DNA of 64,000 bases. It comes from Fen-999 sp041480065. GTDB taxonomy: Bacteria; Pseudomonadota; Gammaproteobacteria; Burkholderiales; Rhodocyclaceae. The stretch's first letter is position 1, and every line of letters begins with the position of its first letter. The notes beneath the pieces are model-generated. The model saw only the letters and a program-made list of their open reading frames with translations. It made no database searches and had not been told where the DNA came from. This document shows positions 8,590 through 16,970 of this stretch, piece after piece. Both the position numbers and the translations under genes were made by a program. Location: NCBI GenBank assembly GCA_041480065.1, contig JBGOZF010000014.1:11267-75266 (forward strand), read 5' to 3'.

Positions 8590-8752
8590 GACGGACTCCG
8601 TATAACTTGAGTAATAGGACTGCAATGCAGGCAGAATTGCCGCAATAAATGTGCCATGGCCAAAAGCGCCAAATCGGCTGCGGAATCGGGCAATTTGCGT
8701 CAGAATCCGGACATACCTGTCTATGTTTCGACTGCGGGCATCTGCCGGCGAT

Positions 8753-8758
8753 TACAAT
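8753..8758 (+). promoter_or_regulatory. Possible -10 box of the histidine kinase gene
   Basis: TACAAT lies 22 bp before the kinase ATG. No good -35 box is seen at 16-18 bp, so this is a weak prediction. The 191-bp region 8590-8780 between the divergent prepilin and kinase genes shows no other clear feature. Confidence 0.3.
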
Positions 8759-8780
8759 GTCCTGAAAGAAGGCCAGCCCG

Positions 8781-10499
8781 ATGACACTGTCGCCACTCCT
8801 GATCCGCATCGCCAGCCGCATGGCTGGCTTGCGCTCGACGCTGTTCGTCGCGCTGCTGCTGTTGCTGCATGTGGTGGTCATTCTTGGCCCGGGCAATCCG
8901 CTGGCGCGAACCTTGTTCGTGGCCCACCTGGGCCTCTTCATACTGTGGCAACCGTTCGTTCGATCGGATCAGCGCCTGTCGGCCATGGCGCTGGCTTCGC
9001 TCGCGGTGCTGGTGGCCATCGTCACGCTATGGCTGAACGACTGGATGATGGTGGTATGGATCACGCTCCTCGGCGGCATTGTCGGCGGCAAGGTGCTGTT
9101 GTTCGAGGCGCGCGGCGCAAAGTACTTCTACCTGCTTGCGCTCGCCTACCTGGTCGCGGTGCTGTTGTTCCTGGCGCTGCCGGCGGCGGTTCCCAGTCAG
9201 ATCAATCCCAGGACCGTGGCAACACTCCTCGGCCAGTGGGTGTTGCCGTTCGTGTTTCCGGTGATGCTGTTTATCCCGGAAAAGCAGGAGGCGGACAGCC
9301 AGCCTGAAGTCATCGATTTCATTTACAGCGTCCTCATGGTGTTGCTGCTCGGCGTGCTTGTTCTGGGCAGCCTGTCGCTCATGCTGCTGCTGCGCAATTC
9401 CTACGTCGAGGCGCTGATCGAGATCCTCCTGGTGATCGGTGCGGTGCTGTTGATGCTGGGTTGGGTGTGGCATCCCCACGGCAGCATGGCCGGAGTCAGC
9501 ACGATACTCTCGCGCTATCTGCTTTCCATCGGCTTGCCGATGGAACAATGGCTGCATACCCTCGCCGACCTGGCCCACGGGCAGGAAGACCCGGAAACCT
9601 TCGTGGCCGACTCCTGCGGGGAGATGGTGCGACGTCTTTCCTGGGTAACGGGCGTTTCCTGGGCGACGCAGTCCGCATCCGGCAGCGCGGGTAATCTGGT
9701 CGGCCGCAGCAGCGAGTTTCGCTTCGACAACCTGGAATTGGCGATCTTCACCCGCTATCGGATGAATCCTGCGCTGATCTGGCATTTCAACCTGCTGGCG
9801 CAATTGATCGCCGAATTTCATGCCGACAAGCAACGCTCCCGCCAACTGGAGCGGCTGAGCTATGTCCAGGCCATTCATGAAACCGGCGCCCGCCTGACCC
9901 ACGACACCAAGAATCTCCTGCAGGTGCTGCGCACCCTATGCACCGCCGCAGAGAAGGAAGAGGGCGAGGTTTCACCCGAATTTGCCGCCCTGCTGCGCCG
10001 TCAACTGCCGGCGATCACGGCCCGTCTGGAGCAAACGCTGGACAAGCTTCGGGTGCCGCATCTGGAGGACAGCGAGCAGGTTCCTGTCGGGATCTGGTGG
10101 GAGGATCTGCGGCGACGCTTTGCCTCCGTCGTCGTCGATTTCGTCACCGAGGGCTGTCCGCCTGAACGAGCGACGGTTCCATCGGCATTGTTCAACCACG
10201 TTACCGAAAACCTGCTCGCCAATGCCTTGGCCAAGTCGACGACCACTGCCGGCTTGCCGATCCAGGTCATCCTGCGTTCGGCTGGTCGCGGGATGGAGCT
10301 GGAAGTGCGCGATGCCGGCAATGCGATCCCGGCAAGCCTGGCCGCAGACCTGTTGCGTGGCCCGGTACATTCGGAAAGCGGGTTGGGCATCGGCCTCTAC
10401 CAGTCGGCCCGGCTGGCCCGGCTGGCCGGCTATGAACTGGCACTGACGTCGAACGAGCCGGGGCGGGTCAGCTTCCGATTGGCGCCGGCGACCGCGTGA
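8781..10499 (+). CDS. Membrane-bound sensor histidine kinase, orphan
   Basis: A 572-residue kinase. The N-terminal half has about eight membrane helices. Two occur early and others in the region of residues 65-240, for example SVLMVLLLGVLVLGSLSLML. The kinase half has an H-box HETGARLTHDTKN with phosphoacceptor His374 likely in LTHDTKNLL, an N-box ENLLANALAKS near residue 474, a modified D-box VRDAGNAIPA and a G2 box GLGIGLYQSARLA near 535. No response regulator adjoins it; the sigma-54 regulator upstream of mshM, 16 kb away, is a possible partner. The 3' end overlaps the converging cyclase gene by 32 bp. Confidence 0.8.
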   Translation: MTLSPLLIRIASRMAGLRSTLFVALLLLLHVVVILGPGNPLARTLFVAHLGLFILWQPFVRSDQRLSAMALASLAVLVAIVTLWLNDWMMVVWITLLGGIVGGKVLLFEARGAKYFYLLALAYLVAVLLFLALPAAVPSQINPRTVATLLGQWVLPFVFPVMLFIPEKQEADSQPEVIDFIYSVLMVLLLGVLVLGSLSLMLLLRNSYVEALIEILLVIGAVLLMLGWVWHPHGSMAGVSTILSRYLLSIGLPMEQWLHTLADLAHGQEDPETFVADSCGEMVRRLSWVTGVSWATQSASGSAGNLVGRSSEFRFDNLELAIFTRYRMNPALIWHFNLLAQLIAEFHADKQRSRQLERLSYVQAIHETGARLTHDTKNLLQVLRTLCTAAEKEEGEVSPEFAALLRRQLPAITARLEQTLDKLRVPHLEDSEQVPVGIWWEDLRRRFASVVVDFVTEGCPPERATVPSALFNHVTENLLANALAKSTTTAGLPIQVILRSAGRGMELEVRDAGNAIPASLAADLLRGPVHSESGLGIGLYQSARLARLAGYELALTSNEPGRVSFRLAPATA

Positions 10500-11790
10500 C
10501 CGGAATTTCGGACTTGCGGCCGATCAGCCGATAGACCGTCATATTGCCCTTGCCCTTCAGGTACACGGTTTGCGGCTCATGGAACTCGAAGCCGCTGCTC
10601 AGCCGGCGGAAGGTGGCGGCGTCGCACTGGATCATGCCCGGCACGCCTTCGGACGTGATGCGGCTGGCGATATTGACCGTGTCGCCCCAGAGGTCGTAGA
10701 TGAACTTCTTCTTGCCGACGACGCCGGCGACCACGGGCCCGGTGCCGATACCGATGCGAATCTCCAGGTGCGCATCATTGACCGCGAAGTCGCGCCGGAG
10801 CAAGTCGCGCATGGCAATCGCCATGTCGGCGATCGCCTCGCTGTATTCCGCGTTCTGCTCATTGAGCCCGCCGGCGATCATGTAGGCGTCGCCGATGGTC
10901 TTGATCTTCTCGAGACCGAACTGCTCGGCCAGTTCGTCGAAGGCCGAGAAGATCCGGTTGAGCATCGAGAACACCTGGTTCGGCGACATATGTGCCGCCA
11001 CATGGGTGAAATTGACGATATCGGCGAACATCACCGTGACGTCGGCGAAGCCGTCGGCGATTGGATGCTCCAAGGCCTTCAGACGCTCGGCGACGGGACC
11101 GGGCAGGATATTGAGCAGCAGCCGCTCCGAGCGCGCCTGCTCGGCCTTGAGCAGGCCGTGGGCTTCCTCCAGCCTCGCCTTCATCTTCTGCTTTTCCTGG
11201 ATCGAGTAGCGCAGCAGGGTGTAGATGATGCTCGCCACGCCGACGAAGTTGAGGGCGAAGAACACCACCGCCGTGCGGATCGGCACGGCGAAGGGCGATT
11301 TCAGGTGGGGATCGGTCAGATAGAAGTCGAAGAAGCCGGACATGGCGGTCATGAACATCCAGGCGAAGAACCAGGCCATCGACTCGCGGACGCCGAAGAA
11401 CAGGATGGCGCCCACCGGCGCCAGCAATCCCCAGAGGATGACGCCGCTGGAGTCGATGAAATTGCCGAAACCCCACTGCATGGCGAAGGGGCCGAACAGG
11501 AACAGGCCGAGCTGGCTGACGCGGAAGAAATTGAAGTTGCGCGTGGATGAATACAACAGCATGTTGCCGACCAGCAGCAACTGGAAGGCCATCGGCGCGG
11601 TGCTCGAGATGTTCTGGCCCAGCAGCCAGTAGATGGCCACCCAGAGCATCGAGGCCAGGCTGACCAGGCCGGTGGCGAACATCAGCAGCGACTTGTTGAG
11701 CCGCTGCTCGTCGTCGTCGCCCGCTTCGACGCCGGCATTGCGCAGGCGATCGAGGAAGCTTTCTCGTTCTGTTATGGCAGGTGGCCTCAT
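10468..11790 (-). CDS. Membrane-anchored class III adenylate cyclase
   Basis: About 440 residues. Five to six membrane helices span residues ~35-195, a short coiled coil (~195-230) follows, then a class III cyclase domain at ~248-425. Metal-binding Asp is in VMFADIVNFTHVAAH, and the second Asp in KIKTIGDAYMIAGG. The Lys of KTIGDAYM and the Asp of YDLWGDTVNIASR are the residues that favour ATP over GTP, so cAMP is the inferred product. The ATG at 11790 is chosen over a TTG at 11832, though neither has a strong ribosome site. It is the last gene on this strand after the pilin genes, suggesting a link between cAMP and pilus functions. Confidence 0.85.
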   Translation of the reverse strand: MRPPAITERESFLDRLRNAGVEAGDDDEQRLNKSLLMFATGLVSLASMLWVAIYWLLGQNISSTAPMAFQLLLVGNMLLYSSTRNFNFFRVSQLGLFLFGPFAMQWGFGNFIDSSGVILWGLLAPVGAILFFGVRESMAWFFAWMFMTAMSGFFDFYLTDPHLKSPFAVPIRTAVVFFALNFVGVASIIYTLLRYSIQEKQKMKARLEEAHGLLKAEQARSERLLLNILPGPVAERLKALEHPIADGFADVTVMFADIVNFTHVAAHMSPNQVFSMLNRIFSAFDELAEQFGLEKIKTIGDAYMIAGGLNEQNAEYSEAIADMAIAMRDLLRRDFAVNDAHLEIRIGIGTGPVVAGVVGKKKFIYDLWGDTVNIASRITSEGVPGMIQCDAATFRRLSSGFEFHEPQTVYLKGKGNMTVYRLIGRKSEIPVTRSPAPIGS

Positions 11791-11857
11791 TGACGGCAGC
11801 GGCCGCGCAAATAGCGCAACCGCATGCGCCAAAGTGTGGCAGGAAGCCCTGATGGGG

Positions 11858-12676
11858 TCAAGGCAGGCGGCCGGCTGCGATCATCTTGTTGTAGAGGATG
11901 TTTGGGGAGAGCCAGATCACGATGTCGTCGAACTCCCCATTGGCGGAGCCGGCATCGGCTGCTTCGCGGCTTACGAACAGGCGGTCGGCAGGGGCGGCGA
12001 CGTGGGGGTTTGGGTTTTGTTGTTCATCCGTGCCCGTTCCACCTATCGTTCCATTCCTGCCTAACGAGTAGATTACGGCGACCGCATTGGTGGCCAAGGC
12101 GTTACCCGTGCATTGAACCGAGGCACTGGGAGCGCCGCCGCTACATACCTGGAGGTCGGGGTGAAGGTTCGACATGCCGATTCCGGCAATGCCCGCTGCG
12201 GCGGTCGGTGTCGTCGTGAAGCTGTTGTTCCAGAAGGGGGGGGTTGCGCTTCCGTCGCTGGGGTCGCGGCTGACTGCAAGATGTATCGGATTTCCCCAGG
12301 CATCGAGGACGTAACCATCGCCGTGAAGTGAGCCCAGGCCCAACGTTACGCCGGGAACGAGGCCGTCATAGGGATTTGTGCAAACTCCCCCGCCGAGAGG
12401 TGCTTCCACTCCGGTTGCCGCCGGTGCCGCGGGACATGGCAGCCGACCATTGGCGGCAGCAAAACCGAGCAGCGCGTCATTGATGTCGGCCAAGGTCTTC
12501 CGCGTTTCGCTGGTCCGGCGCTGATTGTCCTGTTCGCTGAGCGGCATCAGCAGACCACCGATCAGCAGGGCGACGATGATGAGCACAACCGCGAGTTCGG
12601 TCAAGGTAAAGCCGGCTTGATATCGAGCCGGCGCGCCGCCCGCATCGGGCACGCTGAGGCGATAACGAGTCTTCAT
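11858..12676 (-). CDS. Prepilin-like protein of the MSHA-type cluster
   Basis: A 272-residue protein with a long leader of 22 residues (MKTRYRLSVPDAGGAPARYQ then AG) before FTLTELAVVLIIVALLIGGL. Glu5 is present and the helix is typical of type IV pilins. The globular part includes GRLPCPAAPAATG and DGYVLDAWGNPIHLAVSR, a calcium/loop pattern common in GspG/MshO-type minor pilins. It has at least four cysteines. It lies downstream of the VapBC-like pair and upstream of the adenylate cyclase on the same strand. The long leader could delay processing. Exact MSHA counterpart is uncertain. Confidence 0.82.
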   Translation of the reverse strand: MKTRYRLSVPDAGGAPARYQAGFTLTELAVVLIIVALLIGGLLMPLSEQDNQRRTSETRKTLADINDALLGFAAANGRLPCPAAPAATGVEAPLGGGVCTNPYDGLVPGVTLGLGSLHGDGYVLDAWGNPIHLAVSRDPSDGSATPPFWNNSFTTTPTAAAGIAGIGMSNLHPDLQVCSGGAPSASVQCTGNALATNAVAVIYSLGRNGTIGGTGTDEQQNPNPHVAAPADRLFVSREAADAGSANGEFDDIVIWLSPNILYNKMIAAGRLP

Positions 12677-12680
12677 CCGA

Positions 12681-13073
12681 TCACGCGAGTAACCGCCCTT
12701 TCAATTCGTCATAGAGAGGGAACTTCGTGTCGGCCGAGATCAACGTGCCGCTGTTCGCAATGGCCGTCGCGATGATGATCCGGTCTTGTGGATCGCTATG
12801 GTGTTCCATCAGGCCGACCGCGAGAGTTGCGACCATCGGTGTGATCGGCAGCAACGAAACACCGGAACCGTCAAGGGCCTTGGCGAACCATTCCGCTTGC
12901 GGACAGGGCAGAGTGATGCGGCCACGACGTTGAAGCCATGCTACCTCGAAGCAACTGATGGCAGAGACGCCAACCGGGTCGCTTCCTTCGATATGGTCGA
13001 GCCAGGCCGGCTTCAGGCGGGATGTGTCCTGATTGACCCACCAGAGCCAGATGTGCGTGTCAAGAACAATCAA
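12681..13073 (-). CDS. vapC: PIN-domain toxin, VapC family
   Basis: A 130-residue PIN-domain ribonuclease. The N-terminal MIVLDTHIWLWW carries the first catalytic Asp, ISCFEVAWL the conserved Glu, and DPQDRIIIATAIANSGTLIS with SADTKF the remaining acidic residues. All the expected acidic positions are present, so it is probably active. Its ATG overlaps the end of the upstream antitoxin gene by 4 bp (ATGA). The pair sits between two prepilin genes of the pilus cluster on the same strand, which is an unusual place. Confidence 0.87.
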   Translation of the reverse strand: MIVLDTHIWLWWVNQDTSRLKPAWLDHIEGSDPVGVSAISCFEVAWLQRRGRITLPCPQAEWFAKALDGSGVSLLPITPMVATLAVGLMEHHSDPQDRIIIATAIANSGTLISADTKFPLYDELKGRLLA

Positions 13074-13297
13074 GATGGCAGATCCCAGTCCGTCCCGGGA
13101 GCGCTCGATATTACATCGCCGACAATGGTGGTCTTTCCGGCGATATCCGGATGGGGGCGACGGATCCCGTGCGTTTCGCCCGAACCCGATGGCAACACGA
13201 GGAAGATCGCCTCCACGCGACTATTGGGTGGCAAGTCCGGGAGGCCGGTCACCTTGCCGGACTTGTCTGTTTCGAGAATGACGCGTTCTGCGTACAT
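13070..13297 (-). CDS. VapC-partner antitoxin
   Basis: A 75-residue protein beginning MYAERVILETDKSGK, then VTGLPDLPPNSRVEAIFLVL, a pattern common in small antitoxin-like proteins encoded just before PIN toxins. No clear helix-turn-helix or AbrB motif is seen by eye, so DNA binding is not asserted. GGAG lies 8 bp before the ATG. The 4-bp overlap with vapC and the matching size support a toxin-antitoxin pair. Confidence 0.75.
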   Translation of the reverse strand: MYAERVILETDKSGKVTGLPDLPPNSRVEAIFLVLPSGSGETHGIRRPHPDIAGKTTIVGDVISSAPGTDWDLPS

Positions 13298-13375
13298 GAC
13301 GTGCTCCAGTTGGACTATGCGTTGATTTCACATGTATCTCAGGTTCGATGTCGAATGAGCGTGCTGCCATTCCCA

Positions 13376-13573
13376 CTATGGACAGGCGACGACATTGAGG
13401 CCCGTGTCGATACAGTACAACAGGTCGTTGAAGGTGGGTGACGGCATTCCCGTCTGGTAGTCCGAACTGGTCCTTCCAGTTCCGGTACCAAGCATGCCAC
13501 CGATCAACAGGGTAACGATGACCAGGACTACGGCAAGGTCTGTAAGCGTAAAGCCATTCTGCGAGGGGCGCAT
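13376..13573 (-). CDS. Very short prepilin-like protein, possibly truncated
   Basis: Only 65 residues: leader MRPSQNG, then FTLTDLAVVLVIVTLLIGGM, then about 35 residues with two cysteines and a stop. Position 5 of the mature helix is Asp rather than Glu. Reading through the TAG stop adds only about 15 residues before another stop, so there is no intact pilin body downstream. It may be a decayed pilin gene, cut when the VapBC-like pair was inserted just downstream, or a genuine mini-pilin. The helix is well conserved, so translation and membrane insertion are plausible. Confidence 0.6.
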   Translation of the reverse strand: MRPSQNGFTLTDLAVVLVIVTLLIGGMLGTGTGRTSSDYQTGMPSPTFNDLLYCIDTGLNVVACP

Positions 13574-13583
13574 GTTTCAGCCT

Positions 13584-14954
13584 CTATTGGGGGGAGTATC
13601 TTAGGCGATCATTGAAGGTACTTGTCGTTGTGCCCATCTCAAATATGCTGTCCCCAGGCGTCGAGTTTTCAAGTTCCAAGTAGTTCGCCACGTTGCCTTT
13701 TTCCGCGACGGTTGTACGTGTCAGTCCGGGCAAAGCCCGGCCCGCCACGAGGACGACCAAACTGCGATTGGTCAGTGCCAAGCCTGTTCGGTTGACCGTA
13801 ATGCAGGCACCACATGCGGCTGCAACGGACGGGCAGGCAGGCTTAAATCCGTTGGCGATGGCAAAAAAAACAACTTCCCTCCAATTGTTAAACCAGAGAT
13901 TCCCACTATTGATCATGCAGGTCCCGGTCCAGTTGGACAGCATTGGGGGTAGCGCCGGCGGGGGGGGCGGTGGACAGGTGCTATCGGTGACAGTATCTGC
14001 GAAGGAGTCGGGCAACCTCCCGAACAGGGAGCCGCTTACTCCAGCGTAGTTTCCGCCGGCCGAATTGGCTAAGCTCGCTGGCCACGGTAGGTGGCCGTTG
14101 TTTTGGGGCTGTGCGGCGTAGTCCTCCAAGCAGTGGGTTACCTCGGCGGCGACACGTTTCTCGACTGCGGCCATGATCTCGTCGCGCGTAATCACGATCA
14201 GCCGGTCGTTGGCAACGATCTCTCCGTTTGTGTTCCGCACTGGTCCAGAGAAGAAGCCGTTGGTCTTGTTGACCACTTCGTCGAAGTCCGCGTTGTCTTC
14301 GGCGGCGATGTTGTCCAAGTAATGTCTTGGATTATTGATTGTGGTACCTGAACGATCCTGCTGCAGGCCATCCTGTCGGGTTATCGGTGGTCCCGGGGCG
14401 ATGATTACGGCAACCACGCCAGTTGTGCCGCTGCCGTCATGGATGAGATTGCCAGTGTTGTCGCGCACGGTAATCGTGCCCAACGTGTCGCTGTTTAGGA
14501 AATCTGTCCGCGATTTCTCCTTGAAGTTGTTTGACACCGCATACCACAGCCGTTCGCCGCTGCCATCACGAAGGTCGGGCAAACCGAGCGTGTGCCATGG
14601 CAGACGGCCGAGTCGTTTCTGGGGATTGCTGCCGACCTTGTCGCCGCAGAACTTCGGGGGAGCTTCTTTGCTTTCGGCTATGCCGTTGTCGTCAAGGTCG
14701 GGACAAGGAAGGTCGCCGGGACGATCGTCGCCGCCGTTCAGGTTCACGCTAACCGCGTAGGCTATGAGCGCTTCTTTCGCTTGGGCCAGCGCCCGCGTGG
14801 TCGCCTCGTCCTGTCTGCGCTGCATCGCGCCCGCATCCAACTGCCCCACGAGGAAATACAACATGCCGGTGGCCAATACCGCCAGCAGGGCGATCAGGGC
14901 AAAGCCGCGCTGCGGGAGGGCATGTGGCAACCTGGCTCCGGTCGTGACCCGCAC
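13584..14954 (-). CDS. Large pilin-like protein of MSHA-type cluster (MshP/PilX-like N-terminus)
   Basis: A 456-residue protein with leader LPHALPQRG and then FALIALLAVLATGMLYFLVG, a prepilin-type helix without Glu5, as in MshP/PilX-type minor components. The large globular body contains repeated Cys-containing loops (DLPCPDLDDNGIAESKE, CPSVAAACGACITVNR) and a proline run of seven residues after TDSTCPPP. The GTG start at 14954 is chosen because AGGAAGGGG lies 6 bp upstream; the frame remains open to 15083 but that part reads across the intergenic region. Its base composition seems less GC-rich than the mla-his genes, in line with transfer or faster evolution. Confidence 0.72.
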   Translation of the reverse strand: MRVTTGARLPHALPQRGFALIALLAVLATGMLYFLVGQLDAGAMQRRQDEATTRALAQAKEALIAYAVSVNLNGGDDRPGDLPCPDLDDNGIAESKEAPPKFCGDKVGSNPQKRLGRLPWHTLGLPDLRDGSGERLWYAVSNNFKEKSRTDFLNSDTLGTITVRDNTGNLIHDGSGTTGVVAVIIAPGPPITRQDGLQQDRSGTTINNPRHYLDNIAAEDNADFDEVVNKTNGFFSGPVRNTNGEIVANDRLIVITRDEIMAAVEKRVAAEVTHCLEDYAAQPQNNGHLPWPASLANSAGGNYAGVSGSLFGRLPDSFADTVTDSTCPPPPPPALPPMLSNWTGTCMINSGNLWFNNWREVVFFAIANGFKPACPSVAAACGACITVNRTGLALTNRSLVVLVAGRALPGLTRTTVAEKGNVANYLELENSTPGDSIFEMGTTTSTFNDRLRYSPQ

Positions 14955-15118
14955 GTTGCGCCCCTTCCTACTTGCCAGCCACCGGCCGCTTGACGACGAC
15001 CGCGCCGCGATCACGCCGCCAGGCTCCTTCCTGCGTTGCGAGCTTGACTGACCTGACAGCCGCCAGGCAGACCGGTGGCGCAATGGAGATCCGGTCTGTC
15101 AATCCGCAGTCGATCAGA

Positions 15119-15451
15119 TTATGCCAGTTCGATGCAGGCAAGATGTTCATCCTGAAGCGCGCTCGTAATCGCATCCTGGTTGGCAACAAGAAGATTCAGA
15201 ATTGCCGCTTTTGATTGGTTGGACACACGAAGCCAAATAACTTGTGGTGGTTGGCCGAGAAACATCGACAACTCCTCGAAATCGGCATCTCGGCTGACGA
15301 TGACGTACCCATTGTCCTTCGCGTAATTCCAAATGGTGCGGTCGTCAGCCCGCTCTAACCCAACCAAGGCGACTTGAGTGCTGCCGGGATACGGGTCCTG
15401 CAAGAACGGAACAATTCGACGAGACAGGTTTTCGTCGAGAAGCAGTTTCAT
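15119..15451 (-). CDS. DUF5615 PIN-like toxin
   Basis: A 110-residue protein starting MKLLLDENLSRRIVPFL, with IVSRDADFEELSM and PPQVIWLRVSN. This is the Mut7-C/DUF5615 PIN-like fold often paired with DUF433 antitoxins. The acidic residues Asp6/Glu7 and Asp in SRDADF, expected for a nuclease site, are present. The ATG at 15451 overlaps the preceding stop by one base (TGATG), indicating coupled translation. It lies within the pilus cluster, between mshK and the large pilin-like gene. Confidence 0.82.
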   Translation of the reverse strand: MKLLLDENLSRRIVPFLQDPYPGSTQVALVGLERADDRTIWNYAKDNGYVIVSRDADFEELSMFLGQPPQVIWLRVSNQSKAAILNLLVANQDAITSALQDEHLACIELA

Positions 15452-15675
15452 CAGCTGGCGAGCGTTACCGCATTGTGCTCCCGACTCGCTGCATAGGCGA
15501 GACAAGCACGGATGTCCGCCGTTTCCAGTTCGGGGAAGTCCTCCAGAATCTCCGCCTCTGACATGCCATCCGCAAGCATGGCCAGGACATCGTAGACGGC
15601 GATGCGCAAGCCCCGGATGCAGGGGCGCCCACCGCGTTTCCCGGGTTCAAGGGTAATCCGGCGTGCTTCGTTCAT
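15451..15675 (-). CDS. DUF433 family antitoxin
   Basis: A 74-residue protein with RRITLEPGKRGGRPCIRGLR, then RIAVYDVLAMLADGMSEAEI and LEDFPELETADIRACLAYAA. This is the classic DUF433 layout, a winged/HTH-like antitoxin domain. The ATG at 15675 (MNEARRITLEPG) is preferred over an in-frame TTG at 15696 because homologues start here. It pairs with the following DUF5615 toxin. The sequence around it is visibly less GC-rich than the pilus genes. Confidence 0.85.
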   Translation of the reverse strand: MNEARRITLEPGKRGGRPCIRGLRIAVYDVLAMLADGMSEAEILEDFPELETADIRACLAYAASREHNAVTLAS

Positions 15676-15773
15676 GGCTTTCTCGTGATTTGGCAACGAT
15701 CAGGTAGCAAATCTACACTACAGTACGGTAGGGATGAAATAGGGGGAACAGACTGCCTATCCATTGCCTGTCG

Positions 15774-16202
15774 CTACTGACCGTTGGTCTTGCGAACGGT
15801 GACCCGGCCACCGCCAAGTGCGTTGGCCTTTTCCCGCGTCGCCCGGTTGATCGACTCGCCGACCTTGAGCGATGCCGGGGGTTCCTCGCCCGGCGTCACG
15901 ACGGCCTGGGCGGGGTTCCTGGGCGAGACGGCCGCGGTGACGCCGGTGCCGGAGGCGTCCTCGTTCTGCGGCCTTTGGTTGACCCAGACGGTGGTCCGGC
16001 CGCTCGATCGGGTGACGATGCCGTCGAGGCTGACGCTCGAGCCTTCGAGGGTGCGCGTTTCCTGGATGTTGAGCTGGCGCTGCCTTTCCAGCGCGGCGCG
16101 GCGTTCCGGCGTGAAGAAAAGCTTGCCCAGCGGTTCGGCGCAGGCGAACCCGGTTGCGACGAGGGCTGCGATGGCGGCGAGCAGGAGTGCGCTACGCCTC
16201 AT
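15774..16202 (-). CDS. mshK: MshK-like pilus biogenesis protein
   Basis: A 142-residue exported protein. It has a signal peptide (MRRSALLLAAIAALVATGF, likely cleaved near ACA/EP) and a short conserved FFTPERRAALERQRQ segment. A GspB/MshK-like region then reads LDGIVTRSSGRTTVWVNQRP. In MSHA systems MshK is a small periplasmic or inner-membrane partner of the MshI/J platform. The ATG at 16202 overlaps the mshJ stop by 4 bp and has a GGGAGAAGAAACC ribosome site; an upstream frame is an extension into mshJ. Assignment rests on both sequence pattern and position. Confidence 0.7.
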   Translation of the reverse strand: MRRSALLLAAIAALVATGFACAEPLGKLFFTPERRAALERQRQLNIQETRTLEGSSVSLDGIVTRSSGRTTVWVNQRPQNEDASGTGVTAAVSPRNPAQAVVTPGEEPPASLKVGESINRATREKANALGGGRVTVRKTNGQ

Positions 16203-16813
16203 GGTTTCTTCTCCCGCAGCGTGACCCAGTCGATCGTGCAGTCGGCTTGCAGTTGTGCCTGAACCGCTCCCTGGTTGCCAGTGCCGGGGTTGCGATCGAC
16301 CCGGCACTCGCGAACCAGCAGATCTGCGTGCACCACCTGGCGCAGGTCGGCGATGAAACCGATCAGGTCGTCCTCGTGCAACAACTGCATGTGCAGTTTC
16401 ATGGTGCTGGCCATGACTTCATAAGGGCCGGCCGCAGCTCCGCCGGGCAGGGCGGCGGGGCTGATAGCGCCTTGCGGCTGGATCTCGTACTGCACGTCGA
16501 GCAGGCGCCGGGCGGCCTTGATGCGGGCGATCTGTTCCACCCAGTTGAGGCGTTCTTCCTGGCCGATGATGCCTTTTTCCATCAGTTCCTGGAAGCGCCG
16601 GATTCTTCCGCGCATGTCCTGTTCTTCTTCGTGGGCGCGGAAGACCCGGCCGTGAATGTCGGTGACCTGCCTGGAGAGTCCGCGTTCGGAGATTTCGGCT
16701 TCTTCGACGATTTGCCGCATGGAGTAGACCAGCGCGGCGCCGCCGACGATCATGGCGACCAGGAACACCAGGCTCCAGCGCAATCGGAGGAAATCCTTGG
16801 CGGCGAAGTTCAT
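16199..16813 (-). CDS. mshJ: MshJ/PilO-like pilus assembly protein
   Basis: A 204-residue bitopic inner-membrane protein. A cytoplasmic N-terminus (MNFAAKDFLRLRW) precedes one membrane helix (about residues 14-31), then a coiled coil (~33-90, with EEEQDMRGRIRRFQELME) and a ferredoxin-like periplasmic domain, as in PilO/GspM/MshJ. LHMQLLHEDDLIGFIADLRQ is the typical region of that domain. It is followed with a 4-bp overlap by mshK and preceded by mshI across an inverted repeat of about 125 bp. Confidence 0.78.
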   Translation of the reverse strand: MNFAAKDFLRLRWSLVFLVAMIVGGAALVYSMRQIVEEAEISERGLSRQVTDIHGRVFRAHEEEQDMRGRIRRFQELMEKGIIGQEERLNWVEQIARIKAARRLLDVQYEIQPQGAISPAALPGGAAAGPYEVMASTMKLHMQLLHEDDLIGFIADLRQVVHADLLVRECRVDRNPGTGNQGAVQAQLQADCTIDWVTLREKKP

Positions 16814-16830
16814 CCCCAGAACCTCAGTTC

Positions 16831-16957
16831 ATTTACCGCAAAGGACGCCAAGGACGCAAAGGAAGGCAGTGTAGAGACGAAGCACGAATCGCCCGCATGG
16901 CCCTCCGCCCCGAAAATCAAAGCACTTGTCTTCCTTGGCGTCCTTAGCGGTGCAAAT
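16831..16957. repeat. Large inverted repeat of short GGACGC-type units (copy 1)
   Basis: Left arm 16831-16865 (ACCGCAAAGGACGCCAAGG and another GGACGC unit) is matched in inverted form by the right arm 16930-16957 (CTTCCTTGGCGTCCTTAGCG, then GTGCAAAT). About 65 bp separate the arms. It fills the gap between mshJ and mshI inside the operon. A similar structure lies at 41892-42011. Confidence 0.85.
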
Positions 16958-16970
16958 GCCTTCTTCGGGT

